Assembly (NCBI GenBank): GCA_028564675.1
Contig: JAOVVO010000041.1
Span: 1-64,000 of the forward strand
Direction: 5' to 3'
Source: Onchocerca lupi
Taxonomy: Eukaryota; Nematoda; Chromadorea; Rhabditida; Onchocercidae
Length of the DNA: 64,000 nucleotides
Positions 36,941-48,832 of the stretch are shown piece after piece. The notes below the pieces were generated by a model. The model did no database searches. It had not been told where the DNA came from and saw only the letters and a program-made list of their open reading frames with translations. Each line of letters opens with the position of its first letter. Within the stretch, counting starts at the first letter, position 1. Made by a program: the position numbers and the translations under genes.

Positions 36941-39900
36941 GGGCAAATATTGGCCGGAATGAAGGAAGTGATGGAGCGAAGTATGTTCTTGATGTATTTC
37001 TTCATCAAGATGCAAGCAATGTAATGTTTTGAAATTCGATAAATAAAATCTGTCGTTAAATTAAATTTTGACTTCACATTCAGATGCTTTTCAAATTACC
37101 ATTTTGCATTCGAAATGTTGACAAATCGGCGGATTCTGCTGAATATTCCGATACTTTTTAGTCAAGGAATACGTTAACTTTCGAATAATTAAAATTTCTA
37201 GAAACTACAGATTAAATTTCAAAATCTATAATTAAGCATTATAATATCAGATTACGAATGATGGAAAATTCTCCTTCATTTCCATATATATGTTCCGAAA
37301 TTTATGTTTAGATATTCTGATAATCAATGATCATGAACATCATCGATAATTTCATATAAATATTTAAAATCAATCTGTATGATGAGGCATTCATCTCGAC
37401 GGATAAAATATTCAATTTTGCTTATGCTACTCAAGAAAGTCAGTCTATTGAAAAGATGGGGTACAGCAACTGATGGATGTAAATAAACATGTATTTATAT
37501 GCATAGTAAAGCGTAGAAGAATGTTTACTGATAGTTGAATGATCTATCAGACATGAATGATTTAATTAAAAAAAACGAGTTTGAGACTGTTGTAGAATTC
37601 ATTCAAAAAAAAGTTTGATTCCTTAAATTTTAAATGTCAGAATGTTGTGTAATACTAAACCATGTCTTACTCACTGATCAATCGCCAACCAAAATTTTTA
37701 TATGCCAGGTTTAGGCGAGGGAAAATTCGAACAAGTGCAGGTAAGAACGCTAAAGTATAGAAATACATGACCAAATAACTAGAAATAAAGAATAAACATA
37801 GTGCAGTACCAAAGTCTAGCTAAAAAAGAAAGAAAGTTCTAATAATAATTTTATCATGGACGAACGAATAAGATCACTCATTAATGGTTGCCTCGGAAAA
37901 AAGATCCTAGCTTCTCTCCTACTCTTTCATAAAAATATACAAAATGCCACGATTACTTTACACAACGCCAATTACAACGCAACAACTACACAAAAACCGG
38001 AAAAAAAAAAGAGAGCAAACACATAACATCAGCCCGATGAATACCCAAAAAACAGCTCTCACGTTGAAACTCGTCCACCTCAATATGAAAATCCTCATCT
38101 CATATGAAATGCCTCACAAGCCTCCTCAACAATGTCGCAGTGAGATAGAATAATAGAGTTCGTAATAAAATCATTGAAACATCACTGAAGCAACAAAGAG
38201 TAGAAGTACGTGTGTTACAAGAGCATAAAACTTTACTAACTTGGTCATTATTTATGTCGAGAAATCTAACCCAGTACTAGAAAACCCTTAAAAATTTAAC
38301 AGCTTAAAACTGACGTCTAGCACTTAATAACAAATACGCACAGAATTGATTCAGGGATTCAAAAAATTTGACGGAAACATGCATCGCGAGAAAGAAATTA
38401 TTACATTATCATTGAAAACATTAAGTTATTTCGATCATAAGCAAAACGATTCAACATTACTTGAGGATAAGATGGCAAGTTCTTGACCATTATATCAAAT
38501 AATTTTATTGGAATGTTTAACAATGCGATACTTGAAAACACCATGACGACGTACGGTCTGGACACATATTGAAATTTATTTAAATAAAATTGAATTTATG
38601 TGCATTTATCAGTTCGGATTATTGCACCTGCGGTGCCTCTGAAGTTTGGAATTTTGCGCGATTCTTCATTTTCAATCAGTATTTCTCTTCGAAAAATATT
38701 TTGTTGCTGCGTTAAGAAAAAATAATTGTTCAAAATGGGATGTATTACAATTTATCGTCAAGTCCCTTTTTCATGATTATTTTTCACAGCATAAACGACT
38801 GATCTTTTGCCTTAATATTTTACTTCTCTCTTCTATTCTCAGAAAGTGTTGCTGGGATAATCTCAGATATGGGGAACCGTTGGCGATTGGTGATTATATG
38901 GCGAACTGTTTTGAGAACTTTGTTAAAATAAAAAGCACGAAGGATGAAAAGCATGAAATGATAATTAAGTTTAGTAATTAGAGAACAAATACAAAGTGAG
39001 AACCCCGGACGGAACACCAGCAAAAACAAACATTGATTTGGTGCATCATCAGGGATCAGTCACCAACGACATCTACCAAATCGAAAGAATTGATTTCTGA
39101 TTTTCAAAATTTATAGGACATCAATTCTCAGATCTTGTGGTAAGTGCCGTGATGGATTTATGAACAATTAGAAAAGAAAACAATCGCATGCACATTTACT
39201 GAAATAAATGATTCCGTAAAAGCATGCAAATGGTTTTACTGCCTAAAAATAAGATGCGAAAAGAAATTGATTATCCATATAGAAAGGAACACGAAATGAT
39301 GAACAAATAGAATTGTATTGCCATTTCTTCGCTTATTCCTTGCCTCAAAGCGAAGAAACAACATATATTCCCTACCCTACGAAAGGCACTGCAGGATTTC
39401 AGGAAATTTTGCAATGCAAGAACAGATGTTTAAAACGTAGATCAACTGATATTTGAACTCTTTAAGATGCGCACGATATTTTGCTTTGATGTATTATGTG
39501 CTAAACTGTGAAAAGTGAGAAGAATTGAAAAAGTCGGCTGATCGGCTATTTTTAAGATAATAAGCAGGAAATGGATATTAACATGAATTCCGGTGCATTC
39601 AATAACTTTTCGGACGGAAAAAATGCTGCTGTAAAGCTGCAATTTAAAGGAAAAGCTGATGGAGAGGTTAGGTTTGCTCCTGACCTCTGCGAATTCACCA
39701 CCCCGACCAAACATAACCAACCTCCTCCAGCACGACGCAGTTGAGCATGGACGACAGAATTCCACGAAGTCCACAGCAATGTCGGAAAGGGGACTATTTT
39801 TCTCTCCTTCTCTTTCCCTATAAAATACTCTTCCTTCTCCTTCTCATAATCGATAAATCGATTGATATATTTGATGAGCAGGTTTTGCAATGTCGTAAGA

Positions 39901-40800
39901 ATGAGTTTGGCGCGATGAAGATTTCAAACAGTGGTGACAGAGAAAGGATATCGGAGCCTTTTCTGGAGGTCAGAGATTGAGAGCGACTTCAATTCTGGTG
40001 TCAAAGGAGAGGATGGAGATAGGTAACAGTGATACCTAGAAATCAATACTTTAGGACTGCACATTAGTAAGGATGTACTTATGAATCGGTGTCTTAGAGC
40101 TGCACATCATTTAGTTTGTTCGGATAGCGTAAGCATTATAATTGATAATAAATAGCAGCAATACACGAACTGATATGCTGTCCCATATGTCTAAGTTTAC
40201 CTAACTTACATTCGGTACCGATGCAATACTTTGAAGATCACTTGTTTGAAAAGAAGAAATTAATTTTAAGTAATTTTAACAATGCGCACTTTTGACACAA
40301 TTTTCACAGTACCGCACATATTAAGTAACGTCTTACATTACCATCTAATAATAAATGAAAATTTTGCAGAATGTAATTTTAAAGTGGACGATCTACAAAA
40401 GTAGAACAAAATGAGATCATCTTGCTGAAGTAAGATTCCAAAAATTAAAATTCAAGGGAGCGTTGTGATTCCTCAGTGGTAAATTGGCCTGGAATAGGAA
40501 TGCTATCATCCAAACAGAAAAAATAAGATCCGCGTTTTACATCAAGCAACTGCAGGCAAATGAAGGAAACGAATCATTCGTTGGGACAAACGATTTTCAT
40601 ATCGGCGCAGCCAGCAAATGTAGCCTTGAAGGTACAAGTCATTACAGAAGTAAAACGGGGTAGTCCACGTCGGTAGTGAAAGTATGGTGGTAGGAGGGGG
40701 AGTCGCCCGGCTATTCATCCATTTTCCGTCACAAAATGTTTGAATTCAATGAAATGTGGGTGGGGGAGGGCAAATTTTGTCCGTTATGCTCTCTTGATAG

Positions 40801-41022
40801 TTATATACGTCTAGTAATATCAGCAAGTTTCTTTTCCTGTTTCAACTGCTTCATAACGTTACACATCTTGCCAAAAACAAACTGACAAGCTTTATTATAT
40901 TCTGTATAATTGAAAGTTCCCGAGATATCTCTGTTTCTACATTTTAAAAAGAGAAGAAGATGGAGGATCAAGTGAAATTCAAATATAGAACGCTTAGCAT
41001 CTCGATGGAAAACTTCTGCCAT
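40801..41022 (-). CDS. Possible 73-aa small protein, head-to-head with SEC63
   Basis: One uninterrupted frame from ATG at 41022 to TAA at 40801, starting 115 bp from the SEC63 ATG on the other strand. It begins MAEVFHRDAKRSIFEF, has a short hydrophobic stretch (LILHLLLFLK) and ends in a basic helix with KQLKQEKKLADITRRI. Composition looks protein-like, but I recognise no family and no splice-linked exon; chance openness remains possible. Confidence 0.35.
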   Translation of the reverse strand: MAEVFHRDAKRSIFEFHLILHLLLFLKCRNRDISGTFNYTEYNKACQFVFGKMCNVMKQLKQEKKLADITRRI

Positions 41023-41136
41023 CTTCTTTTAGAATTTCTGGATGAGAATTTTTTGCATTAAAGCAAAAAGAAAGCGATTTGTAATCAACTCCTTTTCATT
41101 CAAGTTCATTTCCATTCCATTTATAGAGCTGTGGTG

Positions 41137-44100
41137 ATGGGCCGTGCACAGTTTGAATATGATGAAGTGGGTAATACGTTCTATTATGTGTTAGTATCAT
41201 TTTATGCCTTGATCCTCATACCAGCAACATTTTTTTTTTGGCCTTCAACTAAATTAGGTTGGTATTTTATCTAAAACTTTCTCCTATTTGAATGCAAAAT
41301 CAATTTCGATTATGATTTCTAGATTCTTAGAGAGTACACTGCTCCTCCTTATGTACATAAAAAACTTTTCATTAACTTGAAATATGGCAATTTACTGAAA
41401 CATGAAATTATTACTCAGAATATCAGGATATATCACTCTTCGTCAAAAAATAAGTGATATCCGTTAATTTCACAAAAGCATTTTTCTGCTTTTTGCAATG
41501 ATTTACATCTTAAGAAATATAGTTACTAAACGCGAAATTCTGGTAATTATCCAACTATAAAATTCTTTCAGTAAGTGATAACTGCAATTGGTCTGAATTT
41601 CAGATAAAACTGAAAGGAAGGAGTATTGTTATTGTGGAGGATGTATTGAAAAACGTATCAAAGCAGAAGCGAAACGGCCATGGCGAAGGACCAAGAAATT
41701 TTTAACTTTTTTAGCTTTAGTTTTAGCGTGGATCATATTTTTTATCATTGTACGCAAAGTTACACAAATTGAAGTTGAACATACCGAGTATGATCCATAT
41801 GCAATACTTGGTATTGACCAGGTGATTTTTTTTTTTTTTTTTTGTATCTGATTGTCCAAATTCTTGATTTCCCATGTTATAAGATTTATGGTTCTTCCAT
41901 TGAATTTTTGCTTGTAACATTTTGAAAAAATAAGTTTTACATCACGAATCTTACGAGAATTGATCGAATATTTAAGATCTATTTCGAAGATGATAATCAT
42001 TTATTTATTGTCTCAGAAATAGGAAAAATTAGGAAGTTTTTCTTTTTTTATTTTTTTAAGGGAGCTGCTATCTCAATTGTGAAGAAGAAATACCGTGAAC
42101 TAAGTAAAACAATGCATCCCGATAAAGGGGGTGATCCCGTGCAGTTTGATCGCATTGCAAAAGCATATCAAGCATTAACTGACGAGGAAAGTAGAGAGAA
42201 TTGGGAGAAATATGGCAATCCCGATGGGCCAACTGGTAAGTCAATTGTTTTGGTCAGTGTTTTTATGTTCTCTTTAATCATGTAAAAATCATGTAACCTG
42301 GCTGTATAATGTGTCGCGATGGACACTTGTTTGCAACTATTTTTTAACTGATACTTCTCAATAATGAAAATGAATTCTAGCTACTACGTTCGGAATTGCA
42401 TTGCCAAAATGGATAGTCAGTAAGGAATACGGTGTCTGGGTGCTTGCATTTTATGGCTTCGTTCTCATGGTTTTGCTTCCTTCAGCTGTTGTATGTATTT
42501 TTCATTCATTGTTCTGTATTAGTAGGTTTTACTTTGAATCTCTTTTGATCTTGTAATAGAATATTTTGAATTCTTATTCCATTTTTTTCATTTTTTCAGG
42601 GATTTTGGTGGTATAACTCCATCAAGTATAGTATCGATCAAGTATTATTAGATACAACCGAAATGTATTACTATTTTTTCCATAAAACACCGAAAATGGA
42701 AATAAATCGTGAGTATTAAAGAATTATATTTCTCTTTAACATCCTTATCATATTGTATGTGTTGGATATTATAAATTTTATAGTTTAAGAATTCAATACA
42801 TTTCTGTCCAGTCATACATTTTATTTTTATGTTTAATGCTTTTCCAGGAATTAGGTTGTTTGATAATACATGGTGGATTGTTTTAGGTATTTTAATGGTG
42901 CTTGGTGGTTCATTTGAATTTTGGAAGCAGTATAATAAGGAAATTGTGGAACGTGAAAGTGATGATATTGAATTGCCACCACTGATCAAACAGTTCAAAA
43001 ATTTAAGTGAAAATAAAAAGGAGCGGCCTCTTTGCTTGCCGTATTCGCTGAAAGCGCGCTTTTTCATCCATGCTTATTTATCGCGTTTTCCACTTTGTTC
43101 AGTCAATTTGAGAAATGGTAATATTTTATATTTTCCAAAATATTTTTAGTTAGATGCAAAGGTTTTCTTTATTTTGTTTTCAAGGGATTTTTAATTCCAA
43201 TGAGCTTTTTTTTCATGGTCTTAAATTTATTGAATCCAGAAAAATTCTTGCATCTTTTCTTTGCTCATGTTGCTTTGCTGTATAAGATTTTATAATTTTG
43301 AGAATGGCATGACTATTAGCGGGATCAACATTATATGGCGAATTACATTTTAGTATGCTGTACTGTTCATTTTAGGGTAGATAAAGCTATATTTTAGAAC
43401 AGAGAAATGTTGTTAGTGACACGTATTTTCGTATGCCACAATTCTAGATAGTGCTTATGTGATTTCGAAATGTGTTATGCTTATCAGTGAAATGTTAGCT
43501 ATCGCCCAGCACTTATGTTTCTATGGGAATCCAGCGCGCTGCCCATCGTTAGATACGATTGAAAACTTGGCGAAATTGTTGCCAATGATTGTCCAGGCAT
43601 TGTGGCCGAAAAATAGTCCTTTATTACAATTACCACATATCACAGAACAAAATTTACATCATTTCCGTCGTGTAAGCATCTTTTTGATTAAAATAATTGT
43701 TTTTCTTTCTAAAAAACAGTTCTTGCTTTGCATAATTATTTTTAATTATAATTGTTTATAATTGTTTTTATAAACAATTGCAACATTATATAAGAAAAGA
43801 AATGCAGTCTCTTACATATTAAACAAGTGACAATTTGTTTAATATGTTAAGAGACTGCGCTGCATTTTTTTTCTTTTTTCTTTTCGAGTTTTTGCCATTT
43901 CTAGTCTTTTTTTTTCTTAGAAGTTTGCAAATAATTTTTGTATTAATTCTTTGTTTTTGTAAACTTTTAGCAATTTCATGCCTGAAGTTATTGTTTCAAA
44001 AAATTTGAAGAGTCATAAATGTATTTCTTTTAGAACCGTATAATCACTTGTGCAGACCTTGCAAATTTAAATGAAAACAAACGTCGTCAGGTGCTACAAT

Positions 44101-46313
44101 TATTAAACGATGCCGAATACAATGATGTAATCTTTGTACTGAAATCGATGCCGAAGTTAAATATTGAACCTCGTTTTGAAGGTAAGTAAATTCTTCTTAT
44201 TCTATTTTCACTTTTCTCATTTCGATGAATGCATCCTCTTTAATAACTTTTTCTTTTTTATTTTACATGATTATAAACTTTTTTGCAGTACAAGGTGAAG
44301 ATGATGCTCAAAAGGTAACAGTTGGTTCAGTTGTTACTTTGAAAATTAATTTAACAAGAAGTCCATTGTTAGATTCAAATAAACGAGAAGAAGAAATGCG
44401 TGAAATTAGTGAGAAGGTATTGTTAATTCTTTATTCATGGTTTTATTTAGATTGGCGATTTTTTTTTCAGTTCTTAAAAGAAAATTATACTAGCTCTATG
44501 TATTTAATTATCTGCATAATTTAAAGGATGCGGAAGCAATGGAAATAATTGATGATGAAGACGAAACAAACGAAGAAAAGGACAATAATGTGCCAAAGAG
44601 AAAAATTTGGGAGAAACCAAAGAAGAAACAAAATAAGACAAAACCAAGCAAAAATAGGCAGGGTCAGAAAACTAAAGTAGTAAAAAAAGCTGTAATTAAG
44701 TCAGAAGAAGACAACAAATGGAAATTGGAAGAGCAAAAAAAGGATAGAAAAGAGAATAATGATGATATAGAAACGATTGGTGATAGTGAAAACGAGGAGC
44801 CAAGTGGTTCCGAAAAAGGGGATAAAGAGTTTGTTTTTAAATTGATCTTATTAAACATTATAGTTCTTTTTCATGAGCCAAAAATAACTCACGATTAAAT
44901 TTTACTATTATACCATGAATCAAATCACAGTGTCTGTAAGTAATAAGTTTTTTCAGATACTATAGTGTTTCTGAATTCTGAGACAACATTGTGATCAATT
45001 ACTTCCTAGGATGTTTAGTAATTACTTGTTCTTTTTTAGATATAATTTGGAAGAAACTATATTCTTTTGCTTTATCTGCATTCTGAAAAATCTATCGAAA
45101 TATAGTTTTGATGTAAGTTTTTGTTTCTTCCAGCGAAAACGAGAAGGAAAACAGTAGCTGTTCTGAAGGAATGGATGACGAGGAATCGGATAATGAAAAT
45201 TGGGTGAATGAAAATATGGTGAAAAAAGAGACCCTTTTGGAAAGTAGGAGTAAAAAAACGCATCCAGTACATTGTCCGTACTTTCCGGGCGAAAAATTCG
45301 AATGGTGGTGGTTACTACTTATTGATAAGAAACTTCGCAAGCTGGTCGTACCAGCAGTACACTGCACAACACTTGTTAATGAGCAGACGGTTTGTTGTAA
45401 ATATTTGTTTTATAAGCAGGAAATTCTGCTCTTCAGTCAATTTTTCGTTGAAACTTGATGTAACAGTTACCGTAAGATTGGACCCAGTCAATAGATCGAA
45501 ATAAGGCAAACTAATATATTAAACTATCATCGATTTCTCTTTATAAAGATATATTAATACTAGTAAAGATTATTAGTTGTATTGATATGTATATTGAATA
45601 TCAATTTCAGGTGGAAATAAAGTTCGCAGCACCGCAGCACAAAGGCATATATTACTATAATTTATTAGTTAAATCTGATTCTTATATGGATTGTGATTAT
45701 TTACTCGACTTAAAAGTAAATTTTTTCTTTCTTTCATGCAATTATTTTTGTCAAGAATAACTTCAAAGTAGTATTTCATTTGTAGAATATTTTATTCCTC
45801 ATAGTATGACAGTCTTGTAGAAAAGTTAAAGAAATACTTTTTATTCCAACTAAATAACTTCAAAACATCTTCCATTTATTCTCTTTTTATGCTGTCTTTT
45901 ATAATAAAAATTTCGTATGCGTTGTTGCAAAGAATTATCAACAACAAAATATGGGTATGATAATTTGAATTTAAGAGTTTCTAGAAACTATTATCAAATG
46001 CAACTTTGATATAGGTTTATTACACGTTTCAAAGTTATGTTACGAGTGAAAGAATTACCGAGAAAATCACAAGGGAGGCAAAAAGGAAAAAGTTCAAGGT
46101 CATCAAGATGATGCTGATCATAAATCTCGTTATAATCTTTCTTTTCACCTTTTCACATTTTTAGTTCTGATTACCAAAATTTTTTTTAATTTTCAGTTAG
46201 ATGTACATGAGGCGAAGGAAGTGCCTATAATTAAATACGAAGATTCAGATGAGGAAGAACAATTGGAGGATTCATCCGATTACACGGAAGATTCGGAGTC
46301 GGAACACGAGTAG
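41137..46313 (+). CDS. SEC63: SEC63, ER translocon J-domain membrane protein
   Basis: SEC63 sits in the ER membrane beside Sec61/Sec62 and recruits BiP through its lumenal J domain during protein import (family knowledge; the worm gene is dnj-29). Thirteen exons: 41137-41257, 41604-41821, 42061-42235, 42381-42490, 42600-42708, 42887-43117, 43448-43671, 44034-44181, 44289-44416, 44527-44828, 45134-45389, 45611-45715, 46197-46313; 747 aa, human 760. Start MGRAQFEYDEVGNTFYY matches the family. TM1 about 15-36, TM2 about 71-93, J domain about 104-165 with HPD at 132-134 and NPDG after it, TM3 in exon 4 (VLAFYGFVLMVLLPSAV). The Sec63/Brl region follows (CLPYSLKARFF, SPLLQLPHITE, VTVGSVVTLKINLTR). 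A long Lys/Glu linker fills exon 10, then HPVHCPYFP, EWWWLLLIDKK, KSDSYMDCDYLLDLKLDVHEAK and an acidic tail (SSDYTEDSESEHE), as used for Sec62 contact. The sixth exon starts at 42887, not at an earlier AG, because this keeps length with human. Confidence 0.97.
43797..43869. repeat. Hairpin-forming inverted repeat in SEC63 intron 7
   Basis: GCAGTCTCTTACATATTAAA and its near-exact reverse complement (one base inserted) flank a short loop, with arms at about 43799-43826 and 43833-43868. A second hairpin of 11-bp arms (ATTGTTTATAA / TTATAAACAAT) lies just upstream at about 43752-43779. Confidence 0.85.
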
Positions 46314-48832
46314 TATTTTGCAAAGTTTAATTAATTGTTGTGAGACGTAAGTGTCGTAATAGTGTTTTATGAATGGTAAATTTACGGATTCTATAGCCTA
46401 ATATGCTTTTTTTATTGAATTGTTTTAAAGCTTCTAATTTGTCGGTATGGATAATACGGGTAATTTAATATCTCCTTTTGAAAATTCTAAAAGCATCTAA
46501 GTTCCCATAAATTCATGTGAGTCATTGTACGCTCAAGTTTCGTTTTTTATTGTTGTTAGACCTAGGAATATTAACTAAATTATGGAAAAGATTTTTTCAA
46601 AATTGTTTGTTGTGTGGAGAATCGCAATTTCTGGAAAGGTAAGTTACTGATTCTGTAATATTCCTAAATCTTTTTTTTAAATTTTTAAAATTTCTTTCCG
46701 AATCTGGATTTGCAGTCTCTGTTGTTCATACGGTGTCTGTACAAATGCTCTTTGTTTTTATGAAAATCTTTAAAAATTAATAGTGAGTGGTGAGTTTTAA
46801 TGTCATCAGGATTGAATCAGTAGAACAACGCAAGATGGCAATTTTCACATGACTGTTTATGAAAATATATAAGGCTGTGATAAATGGATTGGAACAAATG
46901 TTATGGATCTGCCGTGGAGGATGATAGCACCTCACTTCCCGAAATTCCTTGAGATAAGCACTCCAAATTAACTGCTTTGAAAAAATACAATACAATTAAA
47001 TTTATTCAAAAATAAAGTCTTGTCATAAAAAGGACTTGTTTATTTGCGCATTCCAATACAAAATATTTATTTAATCTGCATATAATTTTCACCAAATGCG
47101 GATTCATTCCATCCATACAAACAGAATTAATATAGAAGGGAATCATGCAGATAATTTGTGAAAGACAAGATATTTTAAAACTTGAATGAAAATGCATGTT
47201 GATGATAGTTATAGTATGCAGGGTTTTTCAATTTATGAAATTTTCGGGGATTTTTAAGAATGCTATAGTATAGTATGTGAACAGCAAGTATAAAGAAATT
47301 TGCATTTAAATATTAACAATGAGGAAAAAAATGAGCTGGTATTCTTGGGAATCTACATTCTTTTAAATATTGTGAAATAGTCTACATAAAAATACAGAAG
47401 GAGAGGCTAGTTCAGTGACAGCAAGAAATGATCGGAAGAATTAAAACAAAAGTCGGAGGGGGAAGCTGGATGAAAAGTAGAACAATAAGCTTTTGTCGAG
47501 AAAATAGATTTTCAAGTCAATTTTTCGCATATTTACAGTAGTTCCTTTGTCATTCTTGGAAAGCACTCTGAAAGCAAGATCCGTCTTCCTCCCTAATTAC
47601 TTTATTCACCCTCTAGGATCTTAGCATTCAGTTCGGGGCAGTTAGATATAATTTAAAGCTGGATCGTGATGGCCAGAACATATTTCTGTAGATTCCTGAT
47701 GCAGTATATTTAGGATTCTCCGACCTAAATCGTATATGGTAAAACAAGAAATGGAGGAAAAAGAAAGAAGGAACCAGTTTAAGAGACATTGAGATCTCGA
47801 ACACCACCAAATCCTTCGAGAAAATCTAATTACAGTAAAAGCATCTGAAAATTGAAGTTTGAAGTGATATAGAAACCAGATATGCTATCATGCTGAAAGA
47901 ATATGAAAAAGCAGCATTAAACCTTTTTTTAATTCACCTTAAATTCCTAATACACATCAAATTTCTTTTTTCAACAAATAAAGTTCTATGACAGAGTAAT
48001 ACGCATAAGTGTATTAACATAAATTCTTGCAAATTCATGCCTTATTCCGACACGATAGGCTAGGAAGACACATTAACACTCTATCTTGATGCAATATAGT
48101 CATAAACCTAGTTCGTGAGCGTCAAAGTGTTTTTAATTTTACGAATTTTTACAAGTGAATAAACTAAATTAATTTGAGATTCCGGAAAAGCGATAATTAT
48201 GAAGAATGACACATCAGAACTGAGAGAAACAAAAATAAAACACTGGATTTGAGAAAATCAAATGCTTTAGAAAGCAAAGAATCATCACAGCCAAAAAATT
48301 CTTATTTTGCTACAGTTCGTTTCGAAGATACTATCTCTCGTTATAGGAAATCGTTAACTTAGCAGAAACATCGTAACCTAATCATTGTTAAGTCTTGTTA
48401 ACAATAATTCCCAATGAGCAACAAATTTGCTTAGTCTTCTTCCCGAAGTGAGAACTTATGCTTGTCTAGCTGAGTTGCATGTCAAAATAAACTTAGAATG
48501 CATTAACAACTAATTTTAATAATCCCCCACCGCTACGAGATTATTTCTCAAACTTTCTGCAGCAGAGAATCGGATATCTAAGGTATCTAATGTCTAAACA
48601 TTTTCATGATAAACGGAATTATTATGAACTGTGTAAAACCAATTACTTTCTTAAATTAATGGATGAGGTGAAGATAATCCCTTCTTCCTTACGATTAAAT
48701 TTCGAAGACATATCACAAAACAGTTGAAAGAAAAAGTACATTTTCGAATTTAAAAGTTCGAAACAAGAATCACATATTGATTAAATTGTGCAGCTGGCAC
48801 ATACAGAGTAACCAATTCACCGGAACTATCTT
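46314..48832. other. 2.5 kb convergent intergenic spacer
   Basis: Between the 3' ends of SEC63 and the MATH-BTB gene. One possible two-exon micro-frame is noted among the findings (46582-46763). Other open frames (46777-46995, 47006-47197, 47628-47810, all minus) show no protein-like features. Confidence 0.5.

Larger units (their letters stand above)
35966..41136. other. 5.2 kb divergent intergenic region
   Basis: Lies between the 5' ends of the RBM12-like gene and SEC63, so it should hold both promoters. It carries a direct duplication (36220-36940) and a possible small minus-strand gene (41022-40801). Open frames at 38646-38981 and 39442-39890 were inspected and not accepted. A TTCCATTTATAG acceptor ends at 41126, ten bases before the SEC63 ATG, and is a likely SL trans-splice site. 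Confidence 0.5.

Noticed and set aside
38646..38981. 111-aa plus-strand open frame
   Set aside because: Long for this AT content but no acceptor near the start, no recognisable motif, and no neighbouring exon.
39442..39890. Overlapping minus-strand frames in a locally less AT-rich patch
   Set aside because: Two competing frames over the same bases, no family and no splice support; the composition shift alone is not evidence of a gene.
42829..42886. Upstream extension of a SEC63 exon adding a hydrophobic NTWWIVLGI segment
   Set aside because: Using the earlier acceptor stays open, but the acceptor at 42886 gives NRILMVLGGSFEF, matching human SEC63 without an insertion.
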